Source: Prauserella flavalba (GTDB taxonomy: Bacteria; Actinomycetota; Actinomycetes; Mycobacteriales; Pseudonocardiaceae). From it: a stretch of DNA of 64,000 nucleotides. The stretch spans positions 44,852-108,851 of the forward strand of contig NZ_MASU01000019.1 of the NCBI RefSeq assembly GCF_003202235.1. Direction: 5' to 3'. Shown one piece after another: positions 1-7,843 of the stretch (positions within the stretch are counted from its first letter, which is position 1; each line of letters starts with the position of its first letter). The notes beneath the pieces were generated by a model, which worked only from the letters and a program-made list of their open reading frames with translations, was not told the DNA's origin and did no database searches. Both the position numbers and the translations under genes were made by a program.

Positions 1-1084
1 GCATCGCCTGCAGAGGAAGCTCCTCGGAGTAGCCGAGGTGGCCGTGCAGCACGATGCAGTCGCGGATGGTCTGCAGCGACACGTCGGTGGCCATGAGCTT
101 GGTCATGGCCGCCTCCTTGGTGAACGGCCTGCCCGCGTCGGCCAGTGACAGTGCCCGGTAGGTGAGCCAGCGCGCGGCCTCCAGCTGGGTCGCGTGCTCG
201 GCGATCGGGAACGACACGCCCTGGTTCGCGGCGACCGGGCGGCCGAACGCGTGCCGGCTCGTGACGTGCTCGATGGTGAGATCGAGTGCCTTGCGGGCGA
301 CCCCGGTGGACATCAGGCCGATCACCGAACGCGTGTAGTCGAACTCCGCCATCACGAGGCGGAAACCGTTGCCCACCCCGCCGAGTACGTACTCGTCGGG
401 CACGAAAACGTCGTCCAGGAACACACCGGCCCGGCCAAGCGGCTTCCACCCTGGGTCGTGGAACTTCTGCATGCTCACGCCCGGCCCGTCCAGCGGCACC
501 AGGAAGGCCGTGACGCCGCTGGTCTCCTTGGCCTCCCCGCGGACCTTGGCGAAGGTGATCATCGCCTTGGCGTGCGGGGCGAACGTGATGGAGGTCTTCT
601 CGCCGGAGAGCGTCCAGCCGCCGTCGGCGCGCTCGGCCCGCATCCGCATCGCCATCGCGTCCGAGCCGCTGCCCGGCTCGGTCAGGCCGAGCGCCACGAC
701 GTGCTTGCCCTCCACGATGCCCGGCACCCACTGCTCGGCCACCTCCGGTGCGAGGAAGCGCTCCAGCAGCGGGCCCGTGAGGTTGTCGGTGTAGGCGAGC
801 TGCGACAGGTAGAAGTCCGCGTACGCGAGCTCCTCGTGCGCGATGCCGAGGTGGACCTTGGTCAGCTCGTCGCCGATGCGGCCCTGCCCTCCGAGCTTCT
901 CCGAGACACCGAGCCCGAGGAGGCCCTGTGCCGCCATCTTCCCGGCGAGGTCCCATGGGAACTCCTCACCGTGGGCGCGGGCGAGGTACCCGTCGGCGAA
1001 CGGTGCGGCGAAGTCGCGCACCCAGCGGGCGAACTCGTCGTAGTCGGGTGCGAAGAAGACGGGCGGCGGCAACGACGCGGGCAT
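1..1084 (-). CDS. Acyl-CoA dehydrogenase, 3' end cut by window edge
   Basis: FAD-dependent alpha,beta-dehydrogenation of an acyl-CoA thioester, with electrons passed to ETF. About 361 residues are visible, from the ATG at 1084 (MPASLPPPVFF) to the window edge. The middle domain has the family motif LTEPGSGSDA at about residue 135, followed by GEKTSIT. The C-terminal helical domain carries RDCIVLHGHLGYSEE near the edge. The residues after this, including the usual catalytic-base region, lie outside the window. The gene runs away from the operon that starts at 4589 and is followed upstream by a LysR gene on the same strand. It may supply another dehydrogenase to the same acyl-CoA pathway. Family assignment is secure; the substrate is unknown. 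Confidence 0.93.
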   Translation of the reverse strand, partial: MPASLPPPVFFAPDYDEFARWVRDFAAPFADGYLARAHGEEFPWDLAGKMAAQGLLGLGVSEKLGGQGRIGDELTKVHLGIAHEELAYADFYLSQLAYTDNLTGPLLERFLAPEVAEQWVPGIVEGKHVVALGLTEPGSGSDAMAMRMRAERADGGWTLSGEKTSITFAPHAKAMITFAKVRGEAKETSGVTAFLVPLDGPGVSMQKFHDPGWKPLGRAGVFLDDVFVPDEYVLGGVGNGFRLVMAEFDYTRSVIGLMSTGVARKALDLTIEHVTSRHAFGRPVAANQGVSFPIAEHATQLEAARWLTYRALSLADAGRPFTKEAAMTKLMATDVSLQTIRDCIVLHGHLGYSEELPLQAM

Positions 1085-1183
1085 CGGTGGAGTCCTTCGG
1101 TCTCTGTGGTGACTGCCGACTCAGCATCGCCGCTGGAGAACCTCTGAAAAAGCACAGAAACCGAGGGAACTATATGAGCAGAA

Positions 1184-2116
1184 CTACGGAATGGGCTCCT
1201 CGGTCGCGTGCACGACGAACCGGATGAACTCCCGGGTGACCCGGCTGAGCATCACGTCCTGCTTCCAGGCGATCAGCAGCCGCACCGGTTCGAGCACCGG
1301 ATCGTCGATCGGCCGGGACACGACCTCGAGCCCGCCGTAGGTGGTGTTCACCTGCGGCTGCTGCAGCATGATCGTCCAGCCGAGCCCCCAGCCGACGAAC
1401 GCGCGGACCGTCTCGAAGTTCGCGGAGCGGTAGCCGATCCTCGGCGTGAACCCGGCCGCCGCGCACACCTGCATCGCGTGGTTGGCGCTCGGGTTGGTGT
1501 CGAACAGCACCATCGGCTCGCTCGCGAGGTCCTTGAGCGTGACCGGCCCGGGACTGTCGGCCAGCGGGTGGTCGCGGGCGACGACCAGCGCGGGGTGACG
1601 GGTCAGCAGCGTCGTGCTCTGCCATGACGACGGGAGCTCGAGGTCGTACACGATCGCGGCGTCGAGCTCGCCGCTGTCGAGCTTGTGCGCGAGCTCGTCG
1701 GCCATCGCCTCCCGGAAGCGGATCGTGACGCCGGGATGCCGCTCGGTGAACCTGGCGAGCAGGGGCGGCAGGATCGTCGGCCCGACGGTCGGGTAGCAGC
1801 CGAGCGACAGCGGCCCGGTCAGCTCTCCGGAGCTGTTGGCAGACTCGGCCTGCATCTCCGCGGCCTGCTGCAGCAGCAGGCGCGCACGCACCAGCATGGC
1901 TTCGCCGGTGGGGGTCAGCTGTACCCCGTGCGCCCGCCTCCGTACGCACAGCTGGGCACCCAGTGCCTTCTCGAGGTCGTTGATCGCGAGCGACACCGCG
2001 GACTGCGAGACGAGCATGCGCTCGGCGGCGGCGCTGATCGTGCCGGTCTCGGCGACCGCCACGAACGCCGTGAGCTGCCGCAACGTGAAGGATGGCGACC
2101 GGTCGAGCGAGGACAC
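1184..2116 (-). CDS. LysR-family transcriptional regulator
   Basis: DNA-binding regulator with an N-terminal winged HTH (about residues 8-65; SAAAERMLVSQSAVSLAIND) and a periplasmic-binding-protein-like effector domain. The reading frame is open upstream to 2227, but that extension is Arg/Ala-rich and not LysR-like. The GTG at 2116 (MVSSLDRSPSFTLRQL) gives 310 residues, the usual family length. The gene lies between the acyl-CoA dehydrogenase at 1-1084, on the same strand about 100 nt downstream, and the GntR gene, which diverges from it. It probably controls the flanking dehydrogenase and perhaps itself. Typical LysR effectors are small aromatic or organic acids; the effector here cannot be read from sequence. 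Confidence 0.92.
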   Translation of the reverse strand: MSSLDRSPSFTLRQLTAFVAVAETGTISAAAERMLVSQSAVSLAINDLEKALGAQLCVRRRAHGVQLTPTGEAMLVRARLLLQQAAEMQAESANSSGELTGPLSLGCYPTVGPTILPPLLARFTERHPGVTIRFREAMADELAHKLDSGELDAAIVYDLELPSSWQSTTLLTRHPALVVARDHPLADSPGPVTLKDLASEPMVLFDTNPSANHAMQVCAAAGFTPRIGYRSANFETVRAFVGWGLGWTIMLQQPQVNTTYGGLEVVSRPIDDPVLEPVRLLIAWKQDVMLSRVTREFIRFVVHATEEPIP

Positions 2117-2210
2117 GTCCCGAGCATAGGCCGCAAGCGGGTGAGTCGCCTCGACCCGACGTTCGGCGCGCCCGCGGCGCGCCGGCCTCCCGCCACGCCG
2201 GTGCGTAGCC

Positions 2211-2241
2211 GTGACATTGTCCAACAATGAACCGCTATACT
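2211..2241 (+). promoter_or_regulatory. Promoter and palindromic operator of the GntR gene
   Basis: A 15-base dyad CATTGTCCAACAATG (2215-2229; arms CATTGT/ACAATG around a 3-base centre) sits between a -35-like GTGACA (2211-2216) and a strong -10-like TATACT (2236-2241), with 19-base spacing. A protein bound here would cover the promoter spacer, as expected for autoregulation. A 12-of-13 copy of its core lies in the promoter of the caiB operon at 4568-4580. Confidence 0.6.
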
Positions 2242-2279
2242 CGGCTCGATCAAGAACCTACTCCACAGGCAGGTGCGTA

Positions 2280-3020
2280 GTGGTAGAGCTTCGGGACACC
2301 CAGCAGAGCCGGGTGATCGGCCAGAAGGTGCTGCGCCCGCGTGAGCAGGTGGAGGAGCGCATCCGCGTCGCGATCCTGTCCGGTGAGCTCAAGACCGGCG
2401 ACCTGCTGCCGCCCGAGGTGGAGCTCGCGCGGCAGTTCAACGTCAGCAGGACCACCGTGCGCGAGGCGCTGCGGTCGCTGACCACGCAGGGCCTGATCTA
2501 CAAGGTGCCGGGCTCGCGCGGGGGCAACTTCGTGCAGTTGATCGACCATCACTCGCTCGGTACCGCGGTGATCGACAGCGTGCACAACCTGCTGACGCTG
2601 GGCAGTATCGAGTTCACGGAGGTCGCCGAGGTCAGGCAGCATCTGGAGGTGCCGGCCGTCCGGCTCGCCGCGGCCAACCGCAGCGCCGAGGATCTCGAGC
2701 GACTCCGCGACATCGTGCGGAGGCAGAAGTCGGCGTCGGTCGACGATCCCGAGGTGCCCAAGCTCGACGAGCAGTTCCACTCGCTGATCGCGCAGGCGTC
2801 CGGCAACCGCGTACTGGCCTCGTTCGTCTCCGCGCTGCACCACGAGACGGAGCCGGTGCACTACCTCGATCTCTCGCCGGATGTCGGCCGGGCCACCGTG
2901 CGGCAGCACAAGGCCATTGTGGACGCCATCGCCGCACAGGATCCCGACGCCGCCGAGGACGCGATCGTCAAGCACCTGACGTACCTGCGCAAACACCTCG
3001 CCGCCCACGTGAAGCGCTGA
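2280..3020 (+). CDS. GntR-family regulator, FadR/FCD subfamily
   Basis: Predicted acyl-CoA- or organic-acid-responsive repressor. The N-terminal winged HTH spans about residues 20-85 (PPEVELARQFNVSRTTVREA) and is followed by an all-helical FCD ligand domain. FCD metal/ligand positions are seen as LDEQFHSLI, RQHKAIVDAI and VKHLTYL. The frame is open from 2211, but that start lies upstream of the predicted -10 and inside the operator. The GTG at 2280, about 7 nt after an AGG-rich ribosome site, gives 246 residues, typical of the family. A perfect dyad lies in its promoter and a near-identical one in the promoter of the caiB operon, so it most likely represses itself and the acyl-CoA catabolic genes downstream. 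Confidence 0.92.
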   Translation: MVELRDTQQSRVIGQKVLRPREQVEERIRVAILSGELKTGDLLPPEVELARQFNVSRTTVREALRSLTTQGLIYKVPGSRGGNFVQLIDHHSLGTAVIDSVHNLLTLGSIEFTEVAEVRQHLEVPAVRLAAANRSAEDLERLRDIVRRQKSASVDDPEVPKLDEQFHSLIAQASGNRVLASFVSALHHETEPVHYLDLSPDVGRATVRQHKAIVDAIAAQDPDAAEDAIVKHLTYLRKHLAAHVKR

Positions 3021-3032
3021 ATCCGGCAGTTC

Positions 3033-3064
3033 GCGCCCGTCGTGCCTCGCGCGACGGGCGCTTT
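3033..3064 (+). terminator. Rho-independent-type terminator after the GntR gene
   Basis: A perfect 10-bp stem GCGCCCGTCG (3033-3042) / CGACGGGCGC (3052-3061) with a 9-nt loop, followed by TTT, begins 12 nt after the GntR stop. The importer promoter follows immediately, so the importer is probably a separate transcript. Confidence 0.75.
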
Positions 3065-3106
3065 GACGTGCGCAAACGCGATCACAAGGGGGCCAGCCGA
3101 CTTTCA

Positions 3107-3146
3107 AAAGTTGGACCTTGAACAAGCGGACTTTCTGGCTTACGGT
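3107..3146 (+). promoter_or_regulatory. Putative promoter of the importer with a degenerate GTCCAAC operator
   Basis: TTGAAC (3118-3123), a 17-base spacer and TACGGT (3141-3146) make a plausible sigma-70 promoter 63 nt before the importer start. On the minus strand, 3107-3120 reads CAAGGTCCAACTTT. It keeps the GTCCAAC core of the two stronger dyads and is itself partly symmetric, and it abuts the -35 box. Promoter and operator are both inferred. Confidence 0.4.
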
Positions 3147-3208
3147 TGCTCCCATCGCAAAGACGCGTCGTTCCGGGCGCATGGGCGACCTACTCAGGAG
3201 ACAGCAGC

Positions 3209-4546
3209 ATGGCTAACCGGGCCTCGGCTCCTCCGGTGTCCATCGGCAAGATCGCATTCGCGAGCTTCATCGGCACCGTGATCGAGTTCTTCGACTTCTT
3301 CATCTTCGGCACCGCCTCGGCCCTGATCTTCAACAAGATCTTCTTCCCGGCACTCGACCCGCTCGCCGGCACGCTCGCCTCGTTCGCGACGTTCGGTGTC
3401 GCGTTCGCGGCGCGTCCGCTCGGCGGCGTGCTGTTCGGGCACTTCGGCGACCGGCTCGGCCGCAAGACGATGCTCGTGCTGAGCCTCGTGCTGATGGGCG
3501 TGGGCACCGCGATGGTCGGCGTGCTGCCCACCTACGCGCAGATCGGAATCTGGGCGCCACTGCTGCTGGTGCTCTCGCGGCTGCTGCAGGGTGTCGCGAT
3601 CGGTGGCGAGTGGAGCGGCGCGGTGCTCATGGCCGTCGAGCACGCCCCGCCGGGCAAGCGCGCCTTCTACGGGAGCTGGCCGCAGTGCGGTGTGCCCGCG
3701 GGTCTCGTGCTCGCCACGGCGTCGTTCTACCTGGTGGAGCAGCTGCCGGAGGACGCCATGATGACGTGGGGCTGGCGCATTCCGTTCCTCGCCAGCGTGG
3801 TGCTCGTGCTGCTCGGTCTCTACATCCGGATGAAGATCTCCGAGTCGCCGGCGTTCCAGTCCGTTCAGGACAAGGGGGAGCAGTCGCGGTTCCCCGCGGG
3901 CGAGGTCATCCGCAAGTCGTGGAAGGGAATTCTCATCGCCATCTTCTCGATGGCCGCGGCGAACATTCCCTTCTACATGGCCACGGTGTTCGCCCTGAGC
4001 TACGGCTCCCAGCAGGAGGGCATCACGAGGGGCACGGTGCTGCTGGCCGTCTGCATCGCCTCGTTCGTGCAGATCTTCACCATTCCCGTCGCGGCGATCC
4101 TCGCCGACCGGTACGGCCGCAGGCCGGTGCTGCTGGTGGGCTGTGTGATCACGGCTCTGGCCGGGTTCCCGTTCTTCTGGCTCATCGACACCGGTAGCAC
4201 CATCGCGATCATCGCCGCGATGATGATCGCGTTGCCTATCGCCCACTCGCTGACGTACTCGACGCTGGCGAGCTTCGTGCCGGAGCTGTTCGAGACCCGC
4301 CTTCGCTACAGCGGTTCCGCGATCGGCTACCAGGTCGGCGGCATGATCATGAGTGGGCCGGTGCCGTTCGTCTCGGCCGCCCTCTTCTCGGCCGCGGGCA
4401 GCGCGTGGCCGCTGTCGCTCTACATCGTCGTCGGCGGGGTGCTGACGTTCGGCGCCGTGTACGTCGCCCGCGAGTCCTATCGCGACGACATCGCGGAGAG
4501 CGGCAAGGAGGACGACGCCCGGCGTGAACCGAGTCCCGCGTCGTGA
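3209..4546 (+). CDS. MFS transporter, metabolite:H+ symporter (MHS) type
   Basis: Proton-coupled importer of an organic acid in the cytoplasmic membrane. The ATG at 3209 follows AGGAG at 3196-3200 and gives 445 residues (MANRASAPPVSIGK); an upstream in-frame start at 3146 lacks a ribosome site. About 12 hydrophobic segments are visible. The loop 2-3 signature reads FGDRLGRKTM, with the MHS hallmark ARPLGGVLFGHFGD, and RLLQGVAIGGEWSGAV follows in helix 4. The second half has ADRYGRRPVL. MHS members carry shikimate, proline, citrate and aromatic or alicyclic acids. Its position between the GntR regulator and a CoA-activation/beta-oxidation operon suggests uptake of that pathway's acid. The substrate is inferred. 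Confidence 0.92.
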   Translation: MANRASAPPVSIGKIAFASFIGTVIEFFDFFIFGTASALIFNKIFFPALDPLAGTLASFATFGVAFAARPLGGVLFGHFGDRLGRKTMLVLSLVLMGVGTAMVGVLPTYAQIGIWAPLLLVLSRLLQGVAIGGEWSGAVLMAVEHAPPGKRAFYGSWPQCGVPAGLVLATASFYLVEQLPEDAMMTWGWRIPFLASVVLVLLGLYIRMKISESPAFQSVQDKGEQSRFPAGEVIRKSWKGILIAIFSMAAANIPFYMATVFALSYGSQQEGITRGTVLLAVCIASFVQIFTIPVAAILADRYGRRPVLLVGCVITALAGFPFFWLIDTGSTIAIIAAMMIALPIAHSLTYSTLASFVPELFETRLRYSGSAIGYQVGGMIMSGPVPFVSAALFSAAGSAWPLSLYIVVGGVLTFGAVYVARESYRDDIAESGKEDDARREPSPAS

Positions 4547-4553
4547 ACACGGC

Positions 4554-4582
4554 TTGACGAACAGGCTAATGTCCAACAATAT
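4554..4582 (+). promoter_or_regulatory. Promoter of the caiB operon overlapped by a GntR-type operator
   Basis: TTGACG (4554-4559), a 17-base spacer and CAATAT (4577-4582) form a well-spaced promoter. AATGTCCAACAAT (4568-4580) matches the GntR-promoter dyad ATTGTCCAACAAT in 12 of 13 positions and covers the spacer and most of the -10 box, the classic position for repression. The expected start point, 6-7 nt downstream, falls at about 4589, on the GTG start codon itself. Confidence 0.6.
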
Positions 4583-4588
4583 GAGGAC

Positions 4589-5836
4589 GTGGTAATGAAC
4601 GACCAGGATCAGCGGGGGCCCGTCGCAGGGCCGCTCGCGGGGCTGAAGGTCATCGACATGACGACCTCCTACGCAGGTCCCACGGCATCGATGTACCTGG
4701 CCGACCTGGGTGCGGACGTGATCAAGGTCGAGCGGCCGGGTGTCGGTGACGACACCCGGTCGTGGGGCCCTCCGTTCGTGCAGGACACCTCCGCGTGGTT
4801 CGCCTCGGCGAACCGCAACAAGCGCTCGGTCGTGATCAACCTGCGGGAGCCCGAGGGGCTCGCCACGTTGCGCAGGCTGATCGGGTCGGCGGACGTGTTC
4901 ATGGAGAACCTCAACCCCGGCAAGCTGAAGTCGCTCGGCATCGACCACGACACGCTCCGTGCCGAGTTCCCGCGACTCATCTACTGCGCGATGTCGGGCT
5001 TCGGCCTCGACGGGCCCGACCACGCGCTGCCGGGCTACGACCTCGCCGCGCAGGCCCGCTCGGGGATCATGTCGGTCACCGGCGCGAAGGGCGGCTCCCC
5101 GCAGCGGGTGTCGTCGGCGCTCTCCGACGTGATCACCGGGATGTGCGCCGCGCTCGCGGTGAGCGCCGCGGTGGTACGGCAGCGGGAGCACGGCGCCGGC
5201 GAGCTCATCGACGTGTCCCTGCTCGACTCGGACCTCGCCGTGATGGCACCGCGCATCGCGGCCTACCTCGCCGGCGAGCCCGAGCCCGCCCCGAGCGGCG
5301 GCACCGACTCCGTGCTGGCCGTGTACCAGTCGTTCCCCACCGCGGATCGTGATCTCGCGATCGCGATCGGCAACGACCCGATGTGGCGGCGCTTCTGCGA
5401 CATCATCGGGCTTGCCGAGCTGGGAGCCGATCCCGCACTCGCGGACAACGCGGGGCGGAGGGCCCACCGCGAGCGGCTGGTCGCGGCGGTGACCGAGAAG
5501 CTCGCCGACCGGACGGCCGCCGAGTGGCTGAAGATCTTCGGTGAGGCCGGGATCCCGTGCTCGCTGGTGCAGCGACTGTCCGAAGTGGTCGAAGATCCCC
5601 AGGTGGTGGCCCGTGGCTGCCTGCTTCCCGTGCCGGGAACGGAAGGAGCGATGCACAGCGTGCACAGTCCGTTCCGCTTCGCGTCCATCCCGGAACCACG
5701 CAACGTGCGTTTTCCGGCACTGGGCGCGCACACCCGGGAGGTGCTGGGGGAGTTCGGGTTCACGGGCGAGGACATCGACGCGCTCGTCGCCGGCGGCGCC
5801 GTGCAAGATGGGACCGAGGTGAGGGTCGGTGAGTGA
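4589..5836 (+). CDS. CaiB/BaiF-family CoA-transferase (first gene of acyl-CoA operon)
   Basis: Type III CoA-transferase that moves CoA between a donor thioester and a free carboxylate. 415 residues, the usual family length. The N-terminal Rossmann part starts GLKVIDMTTSYAGPTASMYL and includes LGADVIKVERP. The conserved Asp that carries the acyl anhydride in this family is probably the D of LPGYDLAAQ at about residue 149. If transcription starts at 4589, as the -10 box at 4577-4582 predicts, translation from this GTG would be leaderless. An ATG at 4595, 8 nt after GAGG, is the alternative. The stop overlaps the next gene by 8 nt. With the ligase at 12107 it gives two ways to activate the pathway acid. 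Confidence 0.93.
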   Translation: MVMNDQDQRGPVAGPLAGLKVIDMTTSYAGPTASMYLADLGADVIKVERPGVGDDTRSWGPPFVQDTSAWFASANRNKRSVVINLREPEGLATLRRLIGSADVFMENLNPGKLKSLGIDHDTLRAEFPRLIYCAMSGFGLDGPDHALPGYDLAAQARSGIMSVTGAKGGSPQRVSSALSDVITGMCAALAVSAAVVRQREHGAGELIDVSLLDSDLAVMAPRIAAYLAGEPEPAPSGGTDSVLAVYQSFPTADRDLAIAIGNDPMWRRFCDIIGLAELGADPALADNAGRRAHRERLVAAVTEKLADRTAAEWLKIFGEAGIPCSLVQRLSEVVEDPQVVARGCLLPVPGTEGAMHSVHSPFRFASIPEPRNVRFPALGAHTREVLGEFGFTGEDIDALVAGGAVQDGTEVRVGE

Positions 5837-6623
5837 AGAGTTCGTGACCGTCGGCAGGCCCGGCGACGCAGCCGTGGCCGTCGTCCGGATCGAGCGGCCG
5901 CAGGTACACAACGCGCTGAACGCCGCACTGCTGCGCGCGCTCGGTGACGAGATCGCCGCGCTCGGTGCGGACGGCCGCACGCGGGCCATCGTGCTGACCG
6001 GCTCGGGACAGAAGGCCTTCAGCGCCGGGGCCGACCTCGACGAGCTGGCGACGCTCGACGCCGAGGCGGCCCACGTGGTCATGCGCGCGGGGCAGGAGGT
6101 GATCCGCCGCATCGAGCGCAGCCCGGTGCCCGTCATCGCGGCCGTGAACGGGCTCGCGCTGGGCGGCGGGTTCGAGCTGGTGCTCGCGTGCTCGTTCGCC
6201 GTGGTGTCGCGCAGGGCGGCGTTCGGCCTGCCCGAGTCCGGCCTCGGGCTCATTCCCGGCTACGGCGGGACGCAGCGGCTCGCGAAGGTCGTCGGGCCGT
6301 ACGTCGCCAGGCACGTGATGCTGACCGGCGAGCGCATCGACGCCGAGCGCGCCTACCAGCTCGGCCTCGCCGTGACACCGCCGACCGAGCCGGACGAGCT
6401 GCTGGCGGCGGCGCTGGGCATCGCGGAGACGATCACCGCCCGCGGCCCGGAGGCGTGCCGCGCGATCCTCGACGCCGTCGACCGCGGCCGGGACATGCCG
6501 CTCGACGCCGGGCTGGCGCTGGAGACCGGGCTCGCCGCGCTCGCCATCGGCGGCAGCGAGTCCACCGAGGGTGTGGCCGCCTTCAAGGAGAAGCGCGCAC
6601 CGAAGTTCGAGGGGCTCGCATGA
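5829..6623 (+). CDS. Enoyl-CoA hydratase (crotonase family)
   Basis: Hydrates a 2-enoyl-CoA to the 3-hydroxyacyl-CoA. The 264-residue protein starts at a GTG overlapping the caiB stop. The oxyanion-hole segment is FSAGADLDEL. Both catalytic glutamates are present, in LGGGFELVLA and in FGLPESGLGL, so a genuine hydratase is likelier than a non-hydratase crotonase. It overlaps the following dehydrogenase by ATGA. In the alicyclic-acid reading of this operon it would fill the BadK role, hydrating cyclohex-1-ene-1-carboxyl-CoA. In a linear or branched-chain reading it is an ordinary beta-oxidation hydratase. The fold and chemistry are clear; the substrate is inferred. Confidence 0.93.
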   Translation: MSEEFVTVGRPGDAAVAVVRIERPQVHNALNAALLRALGDEIAALGADGRTRAIVLTGSGQKAFSAGADLDELATLDAEAAHVVMRAGQEVIRRIERSPVPVIAAVNGLALGGGFELVLACSFAVVSRRAAFGLPESGLGLIPGYGGTQRLAKVVGPYVARHVMLTGERIDAERAYQLGLAVTPPTEPDELLAAALGIAETITARGPEACRAILDAVDRGRDMPLDAGLALETGLAALAIGGSESTEGVAAFKEKRAPKFEGLA

Positions 6624-7843
6624 ACACGGCACCGCTGGACATCGACCTCGACCCCAAGGCCTACCTCGCGCACCACGAGAGCCTCGACGAGTCGGCGGCC
6701 GACGCGCTACTCGACGAGCGGGAGCTGCGGGTGCGCGCCGAGGTCCGCGACGTCGTGGCCCACGAGGTCGCGCCACGGGCGGCCGGGGCCGACCGCACCC
6801 ACGAGTTCGTGCACGAGAGCTACCAGGCGCTCGCGCGGGCCGGGCTCGCCGGGCTGATCTTCCCCAGGCGGTTCGGCGGCACGGAGGACACCAACGTCGC
6901 CTACGCCGCGGCGATGGAGGAGATCACGGCGGGCTGCGCGGCCACGAGCCTCGTCTACATGACGCAGATGCACGGCGCGTACCCGATCATGATGGCCGGG
7001 TCCGAGGAGCTCGCGCAGCGCTACCTCCCCGGCCTGCTCGCCGGCACCGCCTACGGCGCACTGGGCATCACCGAACCGGGAGCGGGCAGCGACGTCGCGA
7101 GCCTGCGCTCCGTCGCCGAGCCCGCCGACGGCGGCTACACGCTGCGCGGGTCGAAGACGTTCATCACCACCGGCGACCGCGCCGACGTGATCATCTGCTT
7201 CGCCACCGTCGACCGCTCGCTCGGCCGCAAGGGCATCACCGCGTTCGTGCTCGACGGCGGGTGGGCCGGGCTCGGCCGCGGCACGCCACTGTCCAAAATG
7301 GGCATGCACGGGTCGAGCACCGCGGAGCTGTTCTTCGACGGGGTTCACATCCCCGCCGACCACCGCCTCGGCGAGGAGGGTGGCGGCTGGCGCATCGTGA
7401 TGAACTCCGTGATCAAATCGCGGATCAGCGCGGCGGCGCAGGGCGTCGGTCTCGCGCGTGCCGCCTATGGGCGCACACTGCGGGCGCTGACGCGGATCCA
7501 CGGCGCCAAGCTGCCCGACGAGGCCGCGTTCGCGCTGGCGACCCTGCGCGGGAAGATCCTGCAGGGCCGGCTGTTGCTGTTCACCGTGGCCCGCGAGGTC
7601 GACCGCTCCAGTGCGCCGGATGCCGGGCAGATCGGCATCATGAAGCAGAGCTGCACCGATCTCGGCTTCGACACCGCCCGCGAGGCCATGCGCATCCTCG
7701 GCCCCTACGGCGACCTCGCCGATCTCGGCGTCGAGCGCTGCCTGCGCGACGCGAAGGTCACCCAGATCTATGACGGCACCAACGAGGTGCAGCGGTTGCT
7801 GATCGCGCGCGACACCGCACGGAAGGTAGGAGAGCAGGCATGA
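6620..7843 (+). CDS. Acyl-CoA dehydrogenase
   Basis: FAD enzyme of 407 residues. The ATG at 6620 overlaps the previous stop, and the open frame further upstream is not protein-like. The central motif GALGITEPGAGSDVAS is followed by GSKTFITTGDRAD. The C-terminal motif is KVTQIYDGTNEVQRL. In short- and medium-chain enzymes the catalytic Glu lies in YEGT; here that position is Asp385. The N-terminal region has VYMTQMHGAYPI. In the proposed pathway it would act like AliB, making cyclohex-1-ene-1-carboxyl-CoA; otherwise it is a general or branched-chain dehydrogenase. It overlaps the SDR gene by ATGA, so co-translation is likely. The Asp substitution is the odd feature. Confidence 0.94.
   Translation: MNTAPLDIDLDPKAYLAHHESLDESAADALLDERELRVRAEVRDVVAHEVAPRAAGADRTHEFVHESYQALARAGLAGLIFPRRFGGTEDTNVAYAAAMEEITAGCAATSLVYMTQMHGAYPIMMAGSEELAQRYLPGLLAGTAYGALGITEPGAGSDVASLRSVAEPADGGYTLRGSKTFITTGDRADVIICFATVDRSLGRKGITAFVLDGGWAGLGRGTPLSKMGMHGSSTAELFFDGVHIPADHRLGEEGGGWRIVMNSVIKSRISAAAQGVGLARAAYGRTLRALTRIHGAKLPDEAAFALATLRGKILQGRLLLFTVAREVDRSSAPDAGQIGIMKQSCTDLGFDTAREAMRILGPYGDLADLGVERCLRDAKVTQIYDGTNEVQRLLIARDTARKVGEQA

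Noticed and set aside
3194..6253. 1019-codon minus-strand frame opposite the importer and caiB
   Set aside because: No recognisable domains and low-complexity Arg/His/Gly sequence; the plus-strand genes explain the region fully.
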